Shown: positions 29,201-38,051 of the stretch, one piece after another
Numbering within the stretch: the first letter of the stretch is position 1
How the letters are laid out: every line of letters begins with the position of its first letter
Assembly: GCA_963669155.1 (NCBI GenBank)
Contig: OZ022583.1
Coordinates: forward strand, 18,283,694-18,347,693
Length of the DNA: 64,000 nucleotides
DNA from: Arbacia lixula
Taxonomy: Eukaryota > Echinodermata > Echinoidea > Arbacioida > Arbaciidae
Reading direction: 5' to 3'
Program-made: the position numbers and the translations under genes
Notes under the pieces: model-generated
What the model was told of the DNA's origin: nothing
Databases searched by the model: none
Seen by the model: only the letters and a program-made list of their open reading frames with translations

Positions 29201-32114
29201 CATTTCTAGCCTTTCAAAAATTTCTGCGCTCATGCGTGCATTTTTCCGTGCATTAAGCATACGCAATGTCGGAAAACCGTTTTTTTTTTTCACTGGATTC
29301 ATGTTTCTGACACTTCATACAACACATCCTGTCATATTGAGCCATTTCCATGTAACAACAAGGTCGTGCGGGTGCGTCAAAGTTTAAATTCCGCGCGTGC
29401 AGCAAGACATTTTTTGTGTGCAAATATTGCAAAATAAATGACTATTTTCAATCGGCCATAGCTCCTCAGAATGGCTGGTGACCCCGATTTTTTTTTTCAA
29501 TATTCTAAAAGAGTGTGAAGTGTAGATGTTATTTAATTCATCATCTTGTCGTTAAAGACATCGTGATGTCATCATATTGCCATATGAATATAAAAAAAAT
29601 GAATTTTCATGTATGACGTCATGAACTTTTTTATCTTTTATCAATTTTCTCCCAAATTTCAGTATGTTGTAGCTGAGACATTGCTCTATGGTGTAATTGC
29701 CTTTATTTTTGTTTTGATCCCATCTTCATAGTGTAAATTTGATTATAGTCACTGATTTCAAAATCAGAGATATGTACACGTTTTGTCAATCGAAGGTGCA
29801 TTTATTTCCAATCATGAAATGACATGATGATTTTCTAGGAGCTGTATCTTGCTTATGTTTAAATCTTTCACTATGGAACTGCCAAGAAGCCAAGCTACAA
29901 TAATATGCAAGCAAGAACCCAGTAAAATATTAGGCAAATGTACATGGTAATGTAAGAATTTTATCTCCAACTTCCTTGTGTTTGCAGTGAAATACGTGTA
30001 CATTTAGCTCCATGCATTTGAATGCAATGCCATTGTCAAATGCAGTCAGCTTGGAACTTGATCTCAAGACTATGCTGTAATCATATTATAAACATCACAA
30101 AATTTACCTTGTATGAATGTATAAACATCAAATAATATAAGCTCTAGTAGTTGCCATGCTCATATGATTGTATCATTTATATCCCCACATGAAATCACAG
30201 CAATCACACAAATGAACATGGAGTTTTGAAATCCTACACCAGTTGCACTACATTCATGCATTACATCACACAAATGCATAGCTTATTCAGGGATATGTTA
30301 TGGAAGGATATGAAACAACATTCTTTCTTTGAGCCCATGCGTGGCACCGCCGAAAAATTGCGTGGTCTCAGCATGTGCTTTTCACGTGTTTTAACAATAA
30401 CGAACACGATTGCGTAGCAACGGTTTCTCAGAGAGAACAAAAGATATGTAGAGTCTTATTTCGCTTGTCCACTTCTGTTGGATTGCATCAATACTTTTGT
30501 GAGGAAAAGCGATATCAGCGAACAAAAATAAACAGTTTTTTAAAGTAAAATATCTCATTTGCACGCAAATTCACGCAAACACTGTTAATGAAAATAAGCA
30601 GCTTAATATATGATTTTGATAATGATTGAATCCGACATTTCCGGAAATCTCCGGAAAGTGAAGAAATTTGTTAATTATGCAAGTAAGAATATTATCTTAT
30701 ATCTCCGTTTGTGCATCATTCAACAATTATTTAGAAGAAAAACGAATACAGGATCTTTAGAGGTGTTGCCCCTTAACTTTCTTGAAAATTACCAAAAAAT
30801 GTGATAAGAAACACAGCTTCGAGAAACAAAACAGGCAATTAAAGATACTGCTTTCCAAGTTGACGATAGCAAAATGACGGTGCCGCGCATGGGACTTCAA
30901 AGCATTGCAGTGATTGTGGAATGCTTTTGACATTCATTAGCACGCTTTAGTATCCATACAGATGTTTGAATATATTATGGTTGAGTTGTCCCTCCTTCCT
31001 AACACATCCCTGGCTTATTGTACATGTTCATACACATGTATACATGTGCGTGTCTAACACAAATTAAGTAGATCATGGAAATACTGTACATACACTGTAC
31101 ACTGTACATTTCAATACAATGGCTTCTGTAGAGTCAGTAATTAACTTTTAATACCCTGAGCATCAGACAATAAAACAGGCATACTAGTACATTTACAACA
31201 GGAAGTGTACAGCTCTACCTGTGTGTAACTGATCTAATTACAGAACTTGCAGAGGGATTAAGGATTAAAAGATTAGCACCAACACAAGGTATTGTCCCAG
31301 TGTATTCATCCAAAGAGTTACTCAATACTTGACCAACAGTGAATAGACAAGCCATGGAAGTGTTGAACTAGTAAATAGCACCGGTGCTCTGTTTACCATT
31401 TGGTTCAAATTTACAGGAAAGAAACCATAATAACATGATTCTTAGTAAAAGCAGAAAAATCATAGAAACAGTTTGATGAAAAGGAGGGAGGAGGAAAAAG
31501 GACAGGTATCTAAAAGTATAATCACTAGCCCAGATAGTAAGTGCTGCCTCCTGTTATTGTACAAAGGTATCTTTATTAAAAAGGAATTGTAAGCATACGG
31601 CCAGTAATATTAAGGATAGTGTGCTCCATCCTTTAGATAGATGAAAAAAGGGTATCTTGTCATTTCATCTCCTCCCATTAGTTCCAATGCCTACTTGATC
31701 TGCAAGCAAAAGCCGACAGGGGTTAAGGTTGGGGTAAGGAGTCAAGATTAGGGTTAACGCTTAAGATGATGGTAAAAATTAACCTTCTCAGTTTCTTGGG
31801 AACACATGAAAGTGTAGCAAACCAATTGAGCTTTCATAGCAAACATGCTCCCCTGGCCACTACTCCTGTAGTACGCAGAGGGTTAAAGGGTAGTTAAAGG
31901 GCAATGGACTAAATGGTTATAAACCGTACAAAAAAGGTACTTGGGCTGACCGCCATGACCGGTATCAAAGTATATTACTTACATGGTAGACGGCCCCGAA
32001 GCTCCCATGGCCGATCTCCGTCATGCCAGCAAACAGTTTCTCAGGGTCCTCATCGGAGAACAGTCTCTGGACCTCCAGGTCCTTGATGTGGGAGACACGC
32101 GTTGGCAGCGGCAT
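133..32114 (-). CDS. TAOK: TAO-family STE20 serine/threonine kinase, 5' part of gene (5 coding exons, continues past left edge)
   Basis: Joined exons 32114-31983, 21304-21233, 11780-11679, 2586-2541 and 282-133 (502 nt) are in frame with canonical GT/AG sites and give 167 residues plus one base. Seen: glycine loop G35-H-G-S-F-G40, VAVKK with catalytic Lys57, alpha-C Glu76, hinge [10 protein letters not shown] (105-114), and the catalytic loop HRDIKAAN with Asp151. The DFG motif, the C-lobe and the coiled-coil tail lie outside the window. The DEDPEKLF tail, EYCLGSASD and KKPLQE strings are hallmarks of TAOK1/2/3 and Drosophila Tao, so the family call is firm. Invertebrates usually have one TAO gene, so no paralogue number is given. 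Known role of the family: MAP3K for the p38/JNK cascades, activator of Hippo/MST kinases, and microtubule regulator in the cytoplasm. Introns are about 10.7, 9.5, 9.1 and 2.3 kb and full of repeats. Confidence 0.95.
283..1150. other. TAOK intron 4, no gene seen
   Basis: No coding potential on either strand. At 536-850 weakly matching ends (TTTATCATCT and AGATGATAAA, inverted) surround a stretch with many short CCTTT/AAAGG repeats. It may be an old MITE. Confidence 0.4.
1156..1545. repeat. (ATTC)n microsatellite
   Basis: About 390 bp of ATTC/ATTT/ACTC tetranucleotides, pure in the middle and degenerate at the edges. The 187-codon open frame through it is a repeat artefact. Confidence 0.95.
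2541..2586 (-). CDS. TAOK: TAOK coding exon 4 (hinge, short exon)
   Basis: A 46-nt exon that open-reading-frame scanning alone would miss. The acceptor is TTCTACAG|CTTGCC and the donor GATG|GTGAGT. It encodes [15 protein letters not shown] plus one base of a split Val codon that is completed in the next exon. It was placed because the family's [15 protein letters not shown] hinge has to lie between exons 3 and 5, and both phases fit. Confidence 0.93.
3348..4215. repeat. Tandem array, about 138-bp unit, 7 copies
   Basis: Units begin at CAGGGTG-like positions 3348, 3486, 3626, 3762, 3898, 4038 and 4166 (spacings 128-140). Each contains the same order of TTCAAAGAACAACATG, GTGATATCATGGTATCT, a TCAACTACCCTTAAGTTGAG inverted motif and GCAGCTCACTTGTCTC. 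Units have diverged by substitutions and small indels. A further fragment follows the poly-A at 4311. Confidence 0.9.
4286..4310. repeat. Poly-A tract
   Basis: About 25 A between the end of the 138-bp array and a partial unit beginning CAGGGTGTGG. It could be the tail of a retroposed fragment, but no body was recognised. Confidence 0.7.
4400..4890. mobile_element. MITE-like element with GCGTCTTCATTAGCC ends
   Basis: The ends are inverted repeats: GTGCGTCTTCATTAGCCCG on the left and CGGGCTAATGAAGACGC on the right. Matching sub-terminal CGAAAT-GCGAGCT arms lie inside. About 490 bp with no open frame. Several internal GCGTCTTCATTAGC copies give an irregular palindrome. A truncated relative is at 33594-33763. 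I could not define a target duplication. Confidence 0.75.
5027..5383. mobile_element. Kolobok/T2-like palindromic MITE, intact copy
   Basis: The ends TTAAAGGGATAGTTCAC and GTGAACAATCCCTTTAA are inverted and both carry TTAA, the target site of T2/Kolobok elements (family consensus end TTAAAGGRR). The arms continue inward as GGTTTCAATAAAAG and CTTTTATTGAAATC. About 357 bp, no coding capacity. It is the reference uninterrupted copy for those at 12820 and 16502. Confidence 0.85.
5384..8532. other. TAOK intron 3, non-coding with old repeats
   Basis: No gene was recognised. At 6920-7560 are diverged copies of a roughly 170-bp unit (TGTGTTACAGCTCAT, AGCGACTGACCACA, TGTACTTCAA recur). At 7640-8040 are three diverged copies of a roughly 155-bp unit containing GAGGTTTATCAAACA, GAAATGCTATCAATA and GACTTTCTGCCTT. 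The 5670-5830 stretch resembles 8780-8900 (both have GGGGCTCT and AAGAGCCCC). Confidence 0.55.
8533..8700. mobile_element. Kolobok/T2-like MITE, left half only
   Basis: TTAAAGGGATAACTCACC starts at 8533, followed by the family arm (GGTTTCAATAAAGGCAA, AAAGGATAAGAGAGTTATG, TGACGTCAAGTGCGAGG). The right arm is missing, so this is a truncated copy. Confidence 0.8.
8974..10788. repeat. 122-bp satellite/minisatellite, 15 units
   Basis: Units start at 9001, 9123, 9245, 9367, 9489, 9611, 9733, 9855, 9977, 10099, 10219, 10339, 10461, 10583 and 10705. The period is 122, except two 120-bp units that lack TT in GATTGTTTAATAATG. Identity is very high. Variant positions (GGGAGG/GGAAGG, ATTG/ATCG, TGTG/TGGG) mark sub-types. 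The array lies in TAOK intron 3. The minus-strand 137-codon frame is a by-product of the repeat. Confidence 0.97.
10789..11678. other. TAOK intron 3 between satellite and exon 3
   Basis: AT-rich non-coding DNA. I see no repeat boundary, RNA gene or plausible coding frame here. Confidence 0.5.
11679..11780 (-). CDS. TAOK: TAOK coding exon 3 (alpha-C helix)
   Basis: The 102 nt encode residues 69-102, phase 0 on both sides. The acceptor is CGTTCCAG|AAATGG and the donor TGG|GTAAGA. It starts [11 protein letters not shown] and ends [10 protein letters not shown], closely matching the family's WQDIIKEV and GCYLREHTAW. Glu76 is the alpha-C glutamate that pairs with the catalytic lysine. Confidence 0.96.
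11781..12819. other. TAOK intron 2, non-coding
   Basis: No gene. TTAAAGGACAACTCAATTTT at about 12035 resembles a T2-like end without a partner. A short CA-rich run lies at 12528-12545. Confidence 0.45.
13372..14952. mobile_element. hAT-like non-autonomous element (innermost of the nest)
   Basis: The inverted ends are CAGGGCTCGACAAA on the left and TTTGTAGAGCCCTG on the right (T/G mismatch). The flanks are a 5-bp direct repeat, TGCTA. The copy at 27335 has the unfilled site TTTGTGCAAGTTTC, which supports the boundary. The sub-termini repeat CTTGCCCG/CGGGCAAG. CAGGG ends are typical of hAT elements, but their usual duplication is 8 bp, so the superfamily is tentative. 1581 bp with no transposase. 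Inside are an NRF1-type TGCGCATGCGCG at about 13668 and a tRNA-like patch. Confidence 0.75.
14579..14645 (+). repeat. tRNA-like sequence with Pol III A and B boxes (degenerate)
   Basis: A-box-like TGGTTAAGTCG at 14586-14596 and a consensus B box GGTTCAAATCC at 14621-14631. The B box sits in a T-arm-like hairpin GCAGG-TTCAAAT-CCTGT. I cannot pair an acceptor stem or a sound anticodon arm, so it is better seen as a tRNA-derived SINE head or a tRNA relic than as a working tRNA. It lies inside the hAT-like element. Confidence 0.5.
15728..15955. mobile_element. Short palindromic MITE with TACTGTATAC ends
   Basis: The inverted ends TACTGTATACACCATATAT and ATATATGGCGTATACAGTA enclose about 190 bp. 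Inner motifs TTCGCGAAT/ATTCGCGAA and CTCGCGAAATTG recur in opposite orientation. The TA at each edge fits a TA target. No coding capacity. Confidence 0.75.
15956..16501. other. TAOK intron 2, non-coding
   Basis: No gene was recognised. The AATGAATAAATG-type repeats at about 16374-16410 look like a degenerate retroposon tail or a simple repeat. Confidence 0.45.
16502..18341. mobile_element. Kolobok/T2-like MITE split by a Tigger/pogo-like element
   Basis: The left arm starts TTAAAGGGATAAATCACCC and runs to GTGCGAGGTGCTCTCC near 16648. The right arm resumes after 18002 and ends GGGTGAACTATCCCTTTAA. The intact 5027 copy shows the uninterrupted order. The arms carry TGACGTCACGTG (left) and its relative CACGTGATGTTA (right). 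Confidence 0.85.
16659..18000. mobile_element. Tigger/pogo-like non-autonomous element
   Basis: The ends are inverted: CAGCTTACTCTCGATA on the left and TATCGAGAGTAAGCTG on the right, each flanked by TA. Subterminal CTCGTTATAACGAAACCTCG repeats are characteristic of this group. About 1342 bp with no transposase frame. Direct repeats at 17460-17580 and 17585-17700 (CCCCCAATTCAGCACGC, GATGGGATCGGACTTG) show an internal duplication. Confidence 0.8.
18590..18670. mobile_element. Kolobok/T2-like MITE fragment
   Basis: TTAAAGGGTAAGTCGACGCTG followed by GTTGATAAAAGCCGAAAC and ATGAAAGAAAAC, a diverged left arm of the same family as 5027. No right arm was found. Confidence 0.55.
18792..19079. mobile_element. 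Second TTAA-type MITE (TTAAAGGCTTTCAC ends)
   Basis: The inverted ends TTAAAGGCTTTCACTTGTC and GACGTGTGAAAGCCTTTAA enclose 288 bp with several GTACG/CGTGC inverted motifs. It has the TTAAAGG start of T2/Kolobok elements but a different inner sequence from the 5027 family. Confidence 0.75.
19080..19732. other. TAOK intron 2, non-coding
   Basis: No gene was recognised. A short (CTGA)n run at 19631-19653 precedes the GA tract. Confidence 0.45.
19733..19893. repeat. (GA)n purine tract
   Basis: About 160 bp of GAGAGA with G interruptions, first block of the GA/CT cluster in TAOK intron 2. Open frames through it are artefacts. Confidence 0.95.
20058..20395. repeat. (CT)n pyrimidine tract
   Basis: About 340 bp of CTCTCT with short (TA)n, CCCCACCCCAC and (CTGT)n insertions. 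It is opposite in strand sense to the GA blocks on either side. Confidence 0.95.
20680..21080. repeat. Purine tract, GGGAGAAA-type units
   Basis: Mostly AGAGAAAGGG and AATGGGG-like units, nearly pure purine, with a CT-rich interruption at about 20730-20780. It ends about 150 nt from the TAOK exon 2 donor. Direct copies of GCAGTACTATGATTACTA-like flank occur at 20430, 20630 and 20805. Confidence 0.9.
21233..21304 (-). CDS. TAOK: TAOK coding exon 2 (ATP-binding lysine)
   Basis: The 72 nt encode residues 45-68, phase 0 on both sides. The acceptor is TTGCAG|GCAAG and the donor GAG|GTAAGA. The exon contains IVAVKKM, in which Lys57 is the nucleotide-binding lysine. Its donor lies about 150 nt from a long purine-rich tract in the following intron. 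Confidence 0.95.
22926..22978. repeat. Poly-T followed by poly-G
   Basis: About 21 T, then TTTTGGGGTGGGG and a run of about 13 G. Length may be unreliable in the assembly. Confidence 0.8.
23188..23310. repeat. (GA)n tract
   Basis: GAGAGA with a pure core of about 40 bp at 23244-23283. The long minus-strand Leu/Ser frames here are repeat artefacts. Confidence 0.93.
24349..26471. mobile_element. Tigger/pogo-like non-autonomous element, 2.1 kb
   Basis: The inverted ends CAGTCAAACCTGTCTAT (left) and AGCCAGGTTTGACTG (right) are flanked by TA on both sides. Subterminal repeats such as GACCACTATAGACAGGT and GGTGGCCGCTATA are typical of this group. There is no transposase frame. A CpG-rich core at 25850-25995 differs from the AT-rich rest. 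Confidence 0.8.
26472..27334. other. TAOK intron 1, non-coding
   Basis: No gene or clear repeat boundary was seen in this stretch. Confidence 0.45.
27335..27945. mobile_element. Tc1/mariner-like MITE, uninterrupted copy
   Basis: Starts TA|CAGTTGAGGCCAGAAGTTT and follows the same order as the element at 13097-15330 (CAAAATTTACTGTATC-like, AATTCCACCTCAAATATAA, TTACAATGTTTGGCAAGTG). The right terminus is missing or decayed. It reads straight through TTTGTGCAAGTTTCTTCTC, the empty counterpart of the hAT-like insertion site. Confidence 0.8.
27994..28219. mobile_element. Palindromic Tc1/mariner-type MITE, 226 bp
   Basis: The inverted arms start CAGCTCAAAGGAATTGGCAT and end GCCAATTCCTTTGAGCTG, with TA on both outer sides. 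Inner arms GGAGCCGCAGTTTT and AAAACTGCGGCTCC extend the palindrome to about 65 bp per side. Confidence 0.85.
28222..30333. other. TAOK intron 1, non-coding
   Basis: No gene. The 29090-29760 part (GTGAGTGCAATAACGCGCACG; ATGACGTCATGAACTTT) has the look of an old dispersed repeat, but I cannot define its ends. Confidence 0.4.
30334..30893. mobile_element. MITE-like element with CCCATGCG ends
   Basis: The left end CCCATGCGTGGCACCG is the inverse of the right end CGGTGCCGCGCATGGG (one mismatch). About 560 bp, AT-rich inside, no coding frame. No clear target duplication. Confidence 0.55.
30894..31982. other. TAOK intron 1 next to exon 1, non-coding
   Basis: No gene. GGATAGTGTGCTCCATCCTTTAG at 31615 matches one arm of the 79-bp palindrome at 41448. 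CTCCCCTGGCCACTACTCC at 31850 recurs almost unchanged at 32202, on the far side of exon 1. Confidence 0.45.
31983..32114 (-). CDS. TAOK: TAOK coding exon 1 (start codon)
   Basis: The 132 nt encode residues 1-44, starting [16 protein letters not shown] and ending GAVYH, with phase-0 donor CAT|GTAAGT. The ATG at 32114 sits in GCCATGC, a good initiation context. This exon carries the TAO-specific DEDPEKLF segment and the ATP glycine loop. An acceptor-like CCGCCCAG just upstream (exon would begin near 32138) suggests a spliced 5' UTR. Confidence 0.95.
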
Positions 32115-32138
32115 GGCTCTAGAGGGCGCTATGGTTGT

Positions 32139-33593
32139 CTGGGCGGACGGACGAACTCATCGAACAATGCAGGGGGGAGGGGGGTGGGGGCAAACACTGC
32201 TCCCCTGGCCACAACTCCCGTAGCACACCACTAGCAGGCTGGCCGAAATCGGTCGTTGCCAAAATCGTGTATAAATCCGAATGGCACTCTTCAGACGTCA
32301 ACGCTAATGTGCACACAAAGTAAAAGAGAGAGAGATTCAAACTAATCGTTCAACTGTTCATTCACTTATTCGGCCCAACACAACTACACTTGGGTTCAGT
32401 CATGTTGTATACCGGTGATTCATGGACATGCAATTCATAAAGCATGGGTTTGAAAGAAATTTCCTAGTCAGAATTTGTGCGAATGTCACAGCGCAGCACA
32501 TCAGAGTAAACACAAATGCAGTTGTAAATCCAAGCACACGTAGGTGTTGCAACAATGATTATTCCATTTCATAGTAGATGTCGAGCGGCCCCAGGCAGCT
32601 GGCGGTAAAAGGTTTTGAATCCGACTTCGTCCGCGGGCATGGTAGAGTCATTAGCGCACAAACAAGCTGGGATGATGGGTCTATTGCATCGGTCGGTAGT
32701 GGTCAAACTATCCTCAACTTTGCGCTGAACTTTGAAATGCTTGGCGGGCCTACGATGGGGCTGGAATGATGGAATTTTTGCTCCCGTTCAGTGGTGGAGA
32801 TGCACGTCGTACCACTGCACATAAATCCAATGATCAATGGTCAATGGCCAGGACTACAGGACCTTGATGGCGTAATCTCCAGTGACACTGTAAATGAGTG
32901 AAACATAGAATATATGGTTAGGGTTGAGTTTAGAGCAAATGGACAATTCATAGTTATCTACTTTATGGGAAGACTACCCACAGAAAAATATTGACAATAT
33001 GGCCTCCTTAGTCTGACACTTTATATGCATAAGGCCTAGAACACAATAAAATAAGGAAGTTCCAAAATGTACTTGTAAATCTCAAACTAGTACACTTACT
33101 CATGGGTAATGTGTAAACACCTGGGTAATGATGTGCAGATGACCTAGTCTTCATCTCAGACATTTTTTGCTGTTGTCACAATCAGCACCATGGAGATACA
33201 GTACGACACATCATCGAACAGAAAAACATCTTTCACTAAAGATACCGCAGGCAAAATCTTAGAACTTGTTTCTGTTTGGAGTCTGGATACGGAACGCTTC
33301 TTTTTAGTTTTTATCCCTCCATCATAACAGGGTAACACAGAGCGACTTTGTTCAAAGGCATACTAACTCACAAAGGGCAGAGAACTAGTCTTGAAATCAG
33401 ACTCAGTGTCTAGTTGACCTCAATTACATGTAGTTTACCCAGACCAACTTGGTACAAGCATGTAGGGTCCATGGTACAAGTCAGATTGGCTCGGTACTTT
33501 TATCTCCACATGCATCCACTCTGTTTTCAGACTTTGCCAAGTAGACAGTTACATGCCGTCAAATTAACACTTCAAAGTTACTACAGTTATTAG
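32139..33593. other. Upstream of TAOK start exon, non-coding
   Basis: No gene was recognised. It is probably 5' UTR intron if the first exon is at 44118-44290. Confidence 0.4.
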
Positions 33594-33763
33594 GTGCGTC
33601 TTCATTAGCCTGATCAGACAAAATAGCGAGCTAGTTTGCTGATCCAGGGAACTAGCGTGAAGTTGCAATTGCGTCTTCTTTAGCTCAAATCTCGGGATAC
33701 GTAAGCTCAAAACTCGGGGTGCATAAATTACCCAGAGTTTCGCTCATGCCAGCAGTGTGCGAC
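33594..33763. mobile_element. Truncated MITE related to 4400-4890
   Basis: GGTGCGTCTTCATTAGCC to CCAGCAGTGTGCGACGGGA follows the left third of the 4400 element closely, then stops at the foldback element that begins at 33764. The rest of the host element is not seen on the far side. Confidence 0.7.
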
Positions 33764-34082
33764 GGGAAGACAAAAGTCCTTCAAAAGGGTGATCATGAGC
33801 AATCTTCATACAACTGGTTTTAAATCATGTATTGTCCATGTTAGAAACTTACTGAAAGTTATTTGCCCTCAATGACCCACATTTGATGTTATTAGTAATT
33901 AAATCACAAATCCTCAAAATGTTAGAGCCAAACATTTTGAGCATTAATCACTAATTACACCAAATGTGGATCATTTGCTGGCAAATCACTTTCAGCAAGT
34001 TTCTAAAATAGACAATACATGATTTAAGACCAGTGGTATGAAGACTGCTCACGATCACCTTTTGAAGGCTCTTTGTCTTCCC
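33764..34082. mobile_element. 319-bp near-perfect palindrome (foldback MITE)
   Basis: The arms run from GGGAAGACAAA inward for about 150 bp and return to TTTGTCTTCCC. Matching inner pairs include AAATCATGTATTGTC/GACAATACATGATTT and CTCAAAATGTT/AACATTTTGAG. There are scattered mismatches only, and no coding content. Confidence 0.88.
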
Positions 34083-37000
34083 AGTAAAGTATATTCCCTT
34101 TAACATCAGTTAACCCCACCATGGATGGACAAACACAGGAATGGGGTGACACCTACATGTAACTGTACTTTATACCTTGGGTCAGTGTAAAAATTCCTGG
34201 CTCTAATTTGATTATCATCCTTTGATAGCTGTGAAGCTCCAGTGTCTAAGGTTCACTCTGTCAATACGTTGACACTGCTTCCTAAAATCAATACTGCACG
34301 GTATAACACTTGTGTATATCCTAGATTCTAGGCTGTGTAACTTTGCCGGTGATTATGTAATGTTATCTACTAGTTCATGTACACATCACTCACTAAATAG
34401 ACAGCATGGCGCATAAAGGAAAGATATATCACACAAGTACACATAAATGATTTGTAGGAGTATAAAAAGGATCCATTTTTTATTCAGCCCATATATAGCC
34501 AAGTCACAGTAAGCTGTATAGCAAATTTGCCTACATGTACTTACCTGCAATGCAAAACAGTATTCTAGCAAATAAGCAATGGGCCTGTATGAAATACTAT
34601 TTTCCCATAGGATTCAATGCAAAACGTAGCTCAGGGTTCTCATTACATGACATCAAGGCTCCATCTTAAAATTAGTTGCCATTGATCGCAACTTGACTTC
34701 CGATTGATATCAATCGTAATTCTGTACATTAGAGATAGAGGATTGGGTACAATTGATTCAGATTGATCGCAAATCTCTTTTATAAGATGGAGAACTGGCT
34801 TGAAAAATGGCCCAGTGAATCAATTTGTATTTTTTTCCCCAAGTTGCATGGTTGGCTGCCTAGGTGTTTTTTTAAACTTAAAGGGAGTTGAGAGCTGAAG
34901 AATACAAAAATGTATTTCTAGAGGCTACATTTGTGTGTTTTAAGCTTATATGTCATGACACACACTGGGCTATGCACTGGACTATACCCTAGAATAAAAA
35001 TCAAGTTTCAACATGAGTTTTTGTGCATTTTGGGGGCTTACTCACTTTGAGCCCCTGCTTTTTTGTAATGTGTTCTAGCATGTAGGATGTGCACTTGCAC
35101 TGTATGCCTCTACATATAGACTAAGGAATGCTTGAACAGTATTCAATATATCCAGGACTGGCGACATTCAAATTCTCCCTTTAAACATGACTCATAACTG
35201 CTCAATGTGTGAACAGCAAATGGCCCAACCACAACACAGGGACACTGGCGAAATCTACATCCAGGGCATGACCATATTTTACAATCTGTACAAATATTTA
35301 GCTTGCTTCCACGTGGAAGTGCATCACACAGTTAAAGTCAAATGTACCAGGGCTCAAATTTAGATGGCCACTTTTTAATTTTTATCACCATTTTGCAACT
35401 GATACGATACTGTAGATATTCTGGTAGCCTACATGTACATGGTATATCAGCTGTCTAGACAATATTTTTCATCCATTCCCATCAATTAATACAACAATAG
35501 AAAAATGAGTGAAGTGTTCACAAACAGGAAACAGTTTTAACTTTATGACATGTCCACAGCCTACATTACCATACATGGGTTGAAATACATACCTTAAAAC
35601 AAATCCCAGTTACATACAAAAGTAGGCCATAGCCCAAATAGCCAACTAGACTTACTTAATCACAGGCATGTACACAATTGAGTGCCACTCTTAGCCTTAC
35701 ATCCAGGTTGTTGGACATTTAATCTAATTTAATTATTTTTGAACTTTTCAATAATATTTGAAGTACAGATGTCACATAGGTCTGCATGCATAATACTAAT
35801 TGCTCTCTGATTGTACTCCAGATCAATAACCTGGAGAAGAGAATGGCATACTTCTGGACTCTACATTCCTATGATTGAAGAAATGGGAATTTAAAATGGC
35901 TAAGAGCCTGGAGGCAAGACAATAACCCGTTATCACAGAGATAGAAGTCCAAGGAAGGAGCCCAAACTGAACTTTGTACACAACTCAGAGGGATACTCCC
36001 TTTTTAAGCTACATGTGTGTATGTTTTCCTTGAATAGTCCCAAGGCTGATGCCGTAATTAAGGTTTTTTTTAATCTGTTTCCATTTCCCTCGAGTCATGA
36101 TGACGTTTGTATCATAATCAAACAAAACAATTTTGAATGCAGAACAGAACTTAATTAATTGTGTAATCTTTTGAATTTCATACTGGGATGCCTCCAAATG
36201 GTACTTGGGTAGTACAATTTTATATACTGTAAACAATACTGCGGTTTGATTTGGGAATGCATGAATGAATTATACTCACTCACATGTTGCAATTAGCGAC
36301 TTACAGTGTAGTACCTCGCCAGGCTTATTTCTGGTTTAATTAGACCAACTACATCAGCTAGACATAACATGGCATTAACTGCTGCTTGGATAAAGCCAGG
36401 TTAATGCTCTGGTGATTTGAGTGGTACTTGCACTACTAGTAGGAAAGTGTTACAACCAACCAATGCTTATCATTATGATTGCACAACCTGGCTCCAATAA
36501 CTCATCGCCTTGAAAATACTAGGTTGGTTAAAGTCAGATAATGCTCTAGTGCTGTGAGTGATATGTGTACTACAGTATGTAGTACTATGTACTTGAAAGA
36601 AAGTTGCAACCAATGCGTATCACTATGATTGTATAACCTGGCTCCAAATCCTCATTACCACAAATAAGCTAGAGCATAACAAACATGTTAACGAGGAGGT
36701 TACACATGTTTACACACATGAACGTGAACATGTGCATGCATTCTTAAGTACAGTATACAGTACATGTGCAAGCCTGCATTTCCATCAAGAGCCTTTAGAA
36801 ACCAGTTGCTTGGGAGTTTCTTGTTTCATGTCATACAACACTCTCAGGCACTCAAACACCCCCTTCACTGAACCCCATTCAGACTGTATCCAATTAACAT
36901 TATGTTATCAGCTGATAAGTAAATTGAATCTGACCCACATGCTGGGTGGGTTCCATGCAAACTTCTCCATTGATCAGCATGCATTTGTACAAGACCTACT

Positions 37001-37455
37001 TTACACTGTACAAATTACCGGTACAACGCTACAATATGTTAAGTCTCTGTGTGCCACACATGCCTTTTTTTCACAACACACATGAATCTGATAGAGCAGC
37101 AGTTTATCTGGCACACAAAGGGTAAATGCAGTGCCAAAATTAGCAATGCTAAATAATACCTACATGTACAGTATGTTACTCCACTGACAGGTGTGCTTTT
37201 TACAGATTTGGATGCACTTCAAATGTATAAAACCCCTCCTATGCTAGACAGAATGCTGTTCTATAGGATTTGTGTGTATTACTGGGAGTGAAGTGTGAAG
37301 ATAGCAGGTAAAGTATTAAATCATTTCAGTCCAATAGGAAATAAACTGTGCAGGTAATTTTAATCAAACACTTGCATGGCTCCTATCCCTGATATCATGA
37401 AACCAACACACTGAACCATGATGCACATTACACACTATGAAATAAAAAGAAAGTG
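34083..37455. other. Probable 5' UTR intron of TAOK, non-coding
   Basis: No gene. Two diverged copies of a roughly 140-bp unit lie at 36385-36510 and 36525-36660 (TAATGCTCTGGTG, CCAATGCTTATCA, ACCTGGCTCCAA). Confidence 0.45.
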
Positions 37456-38051
37456 CATATCGCCACCGTCACGGTGCCCTTCCATTCGTTTTGTGTTGGG
37501 GACAACATGAGTAATATGTCAGTACATAGATCAGAAAGATATCGCACCGTCATGGTCACACCAGCCAATCAGAAATACTGTACGGTCGGTCCTATTATGG
37601 TCCTGTACTGCGAGCACACATTCGATGATGCATCATGCACTATTCGCTGCGACAATCGGGAAGATGAGCTATAAAAAAAGGGTCTAAAAAATTTCAATTT
37701 TGCACTGTAAGTATGCATTATCGTCTGCTTTACACCTCCAACCTTAAGCTAAGCCTCTCTTAACGTCATAAAACGTAGAAGGAGCGAAATAGTATGCAAA
37801 TTTATGAATGGACTTGTTGTACCGAATGTTCATGGTTGCATCATTGACCCTATATGGTTGCATGGAGCTATTACGGTGTGCACTGTACGCACCTCACGTG
37901 CATCAGTGTGTGACAGTGGGTTCTTTATGATATTAAAGGGAAGGGTAACTTAAAGGTTGGTACGTGCAAAGCAGATGAAAATGCATACGGTGTCAGTCTC
38001 CTGGGTCACTATAACCCCATAATGACAAGTAGAACTGCACCATGCTACTCC

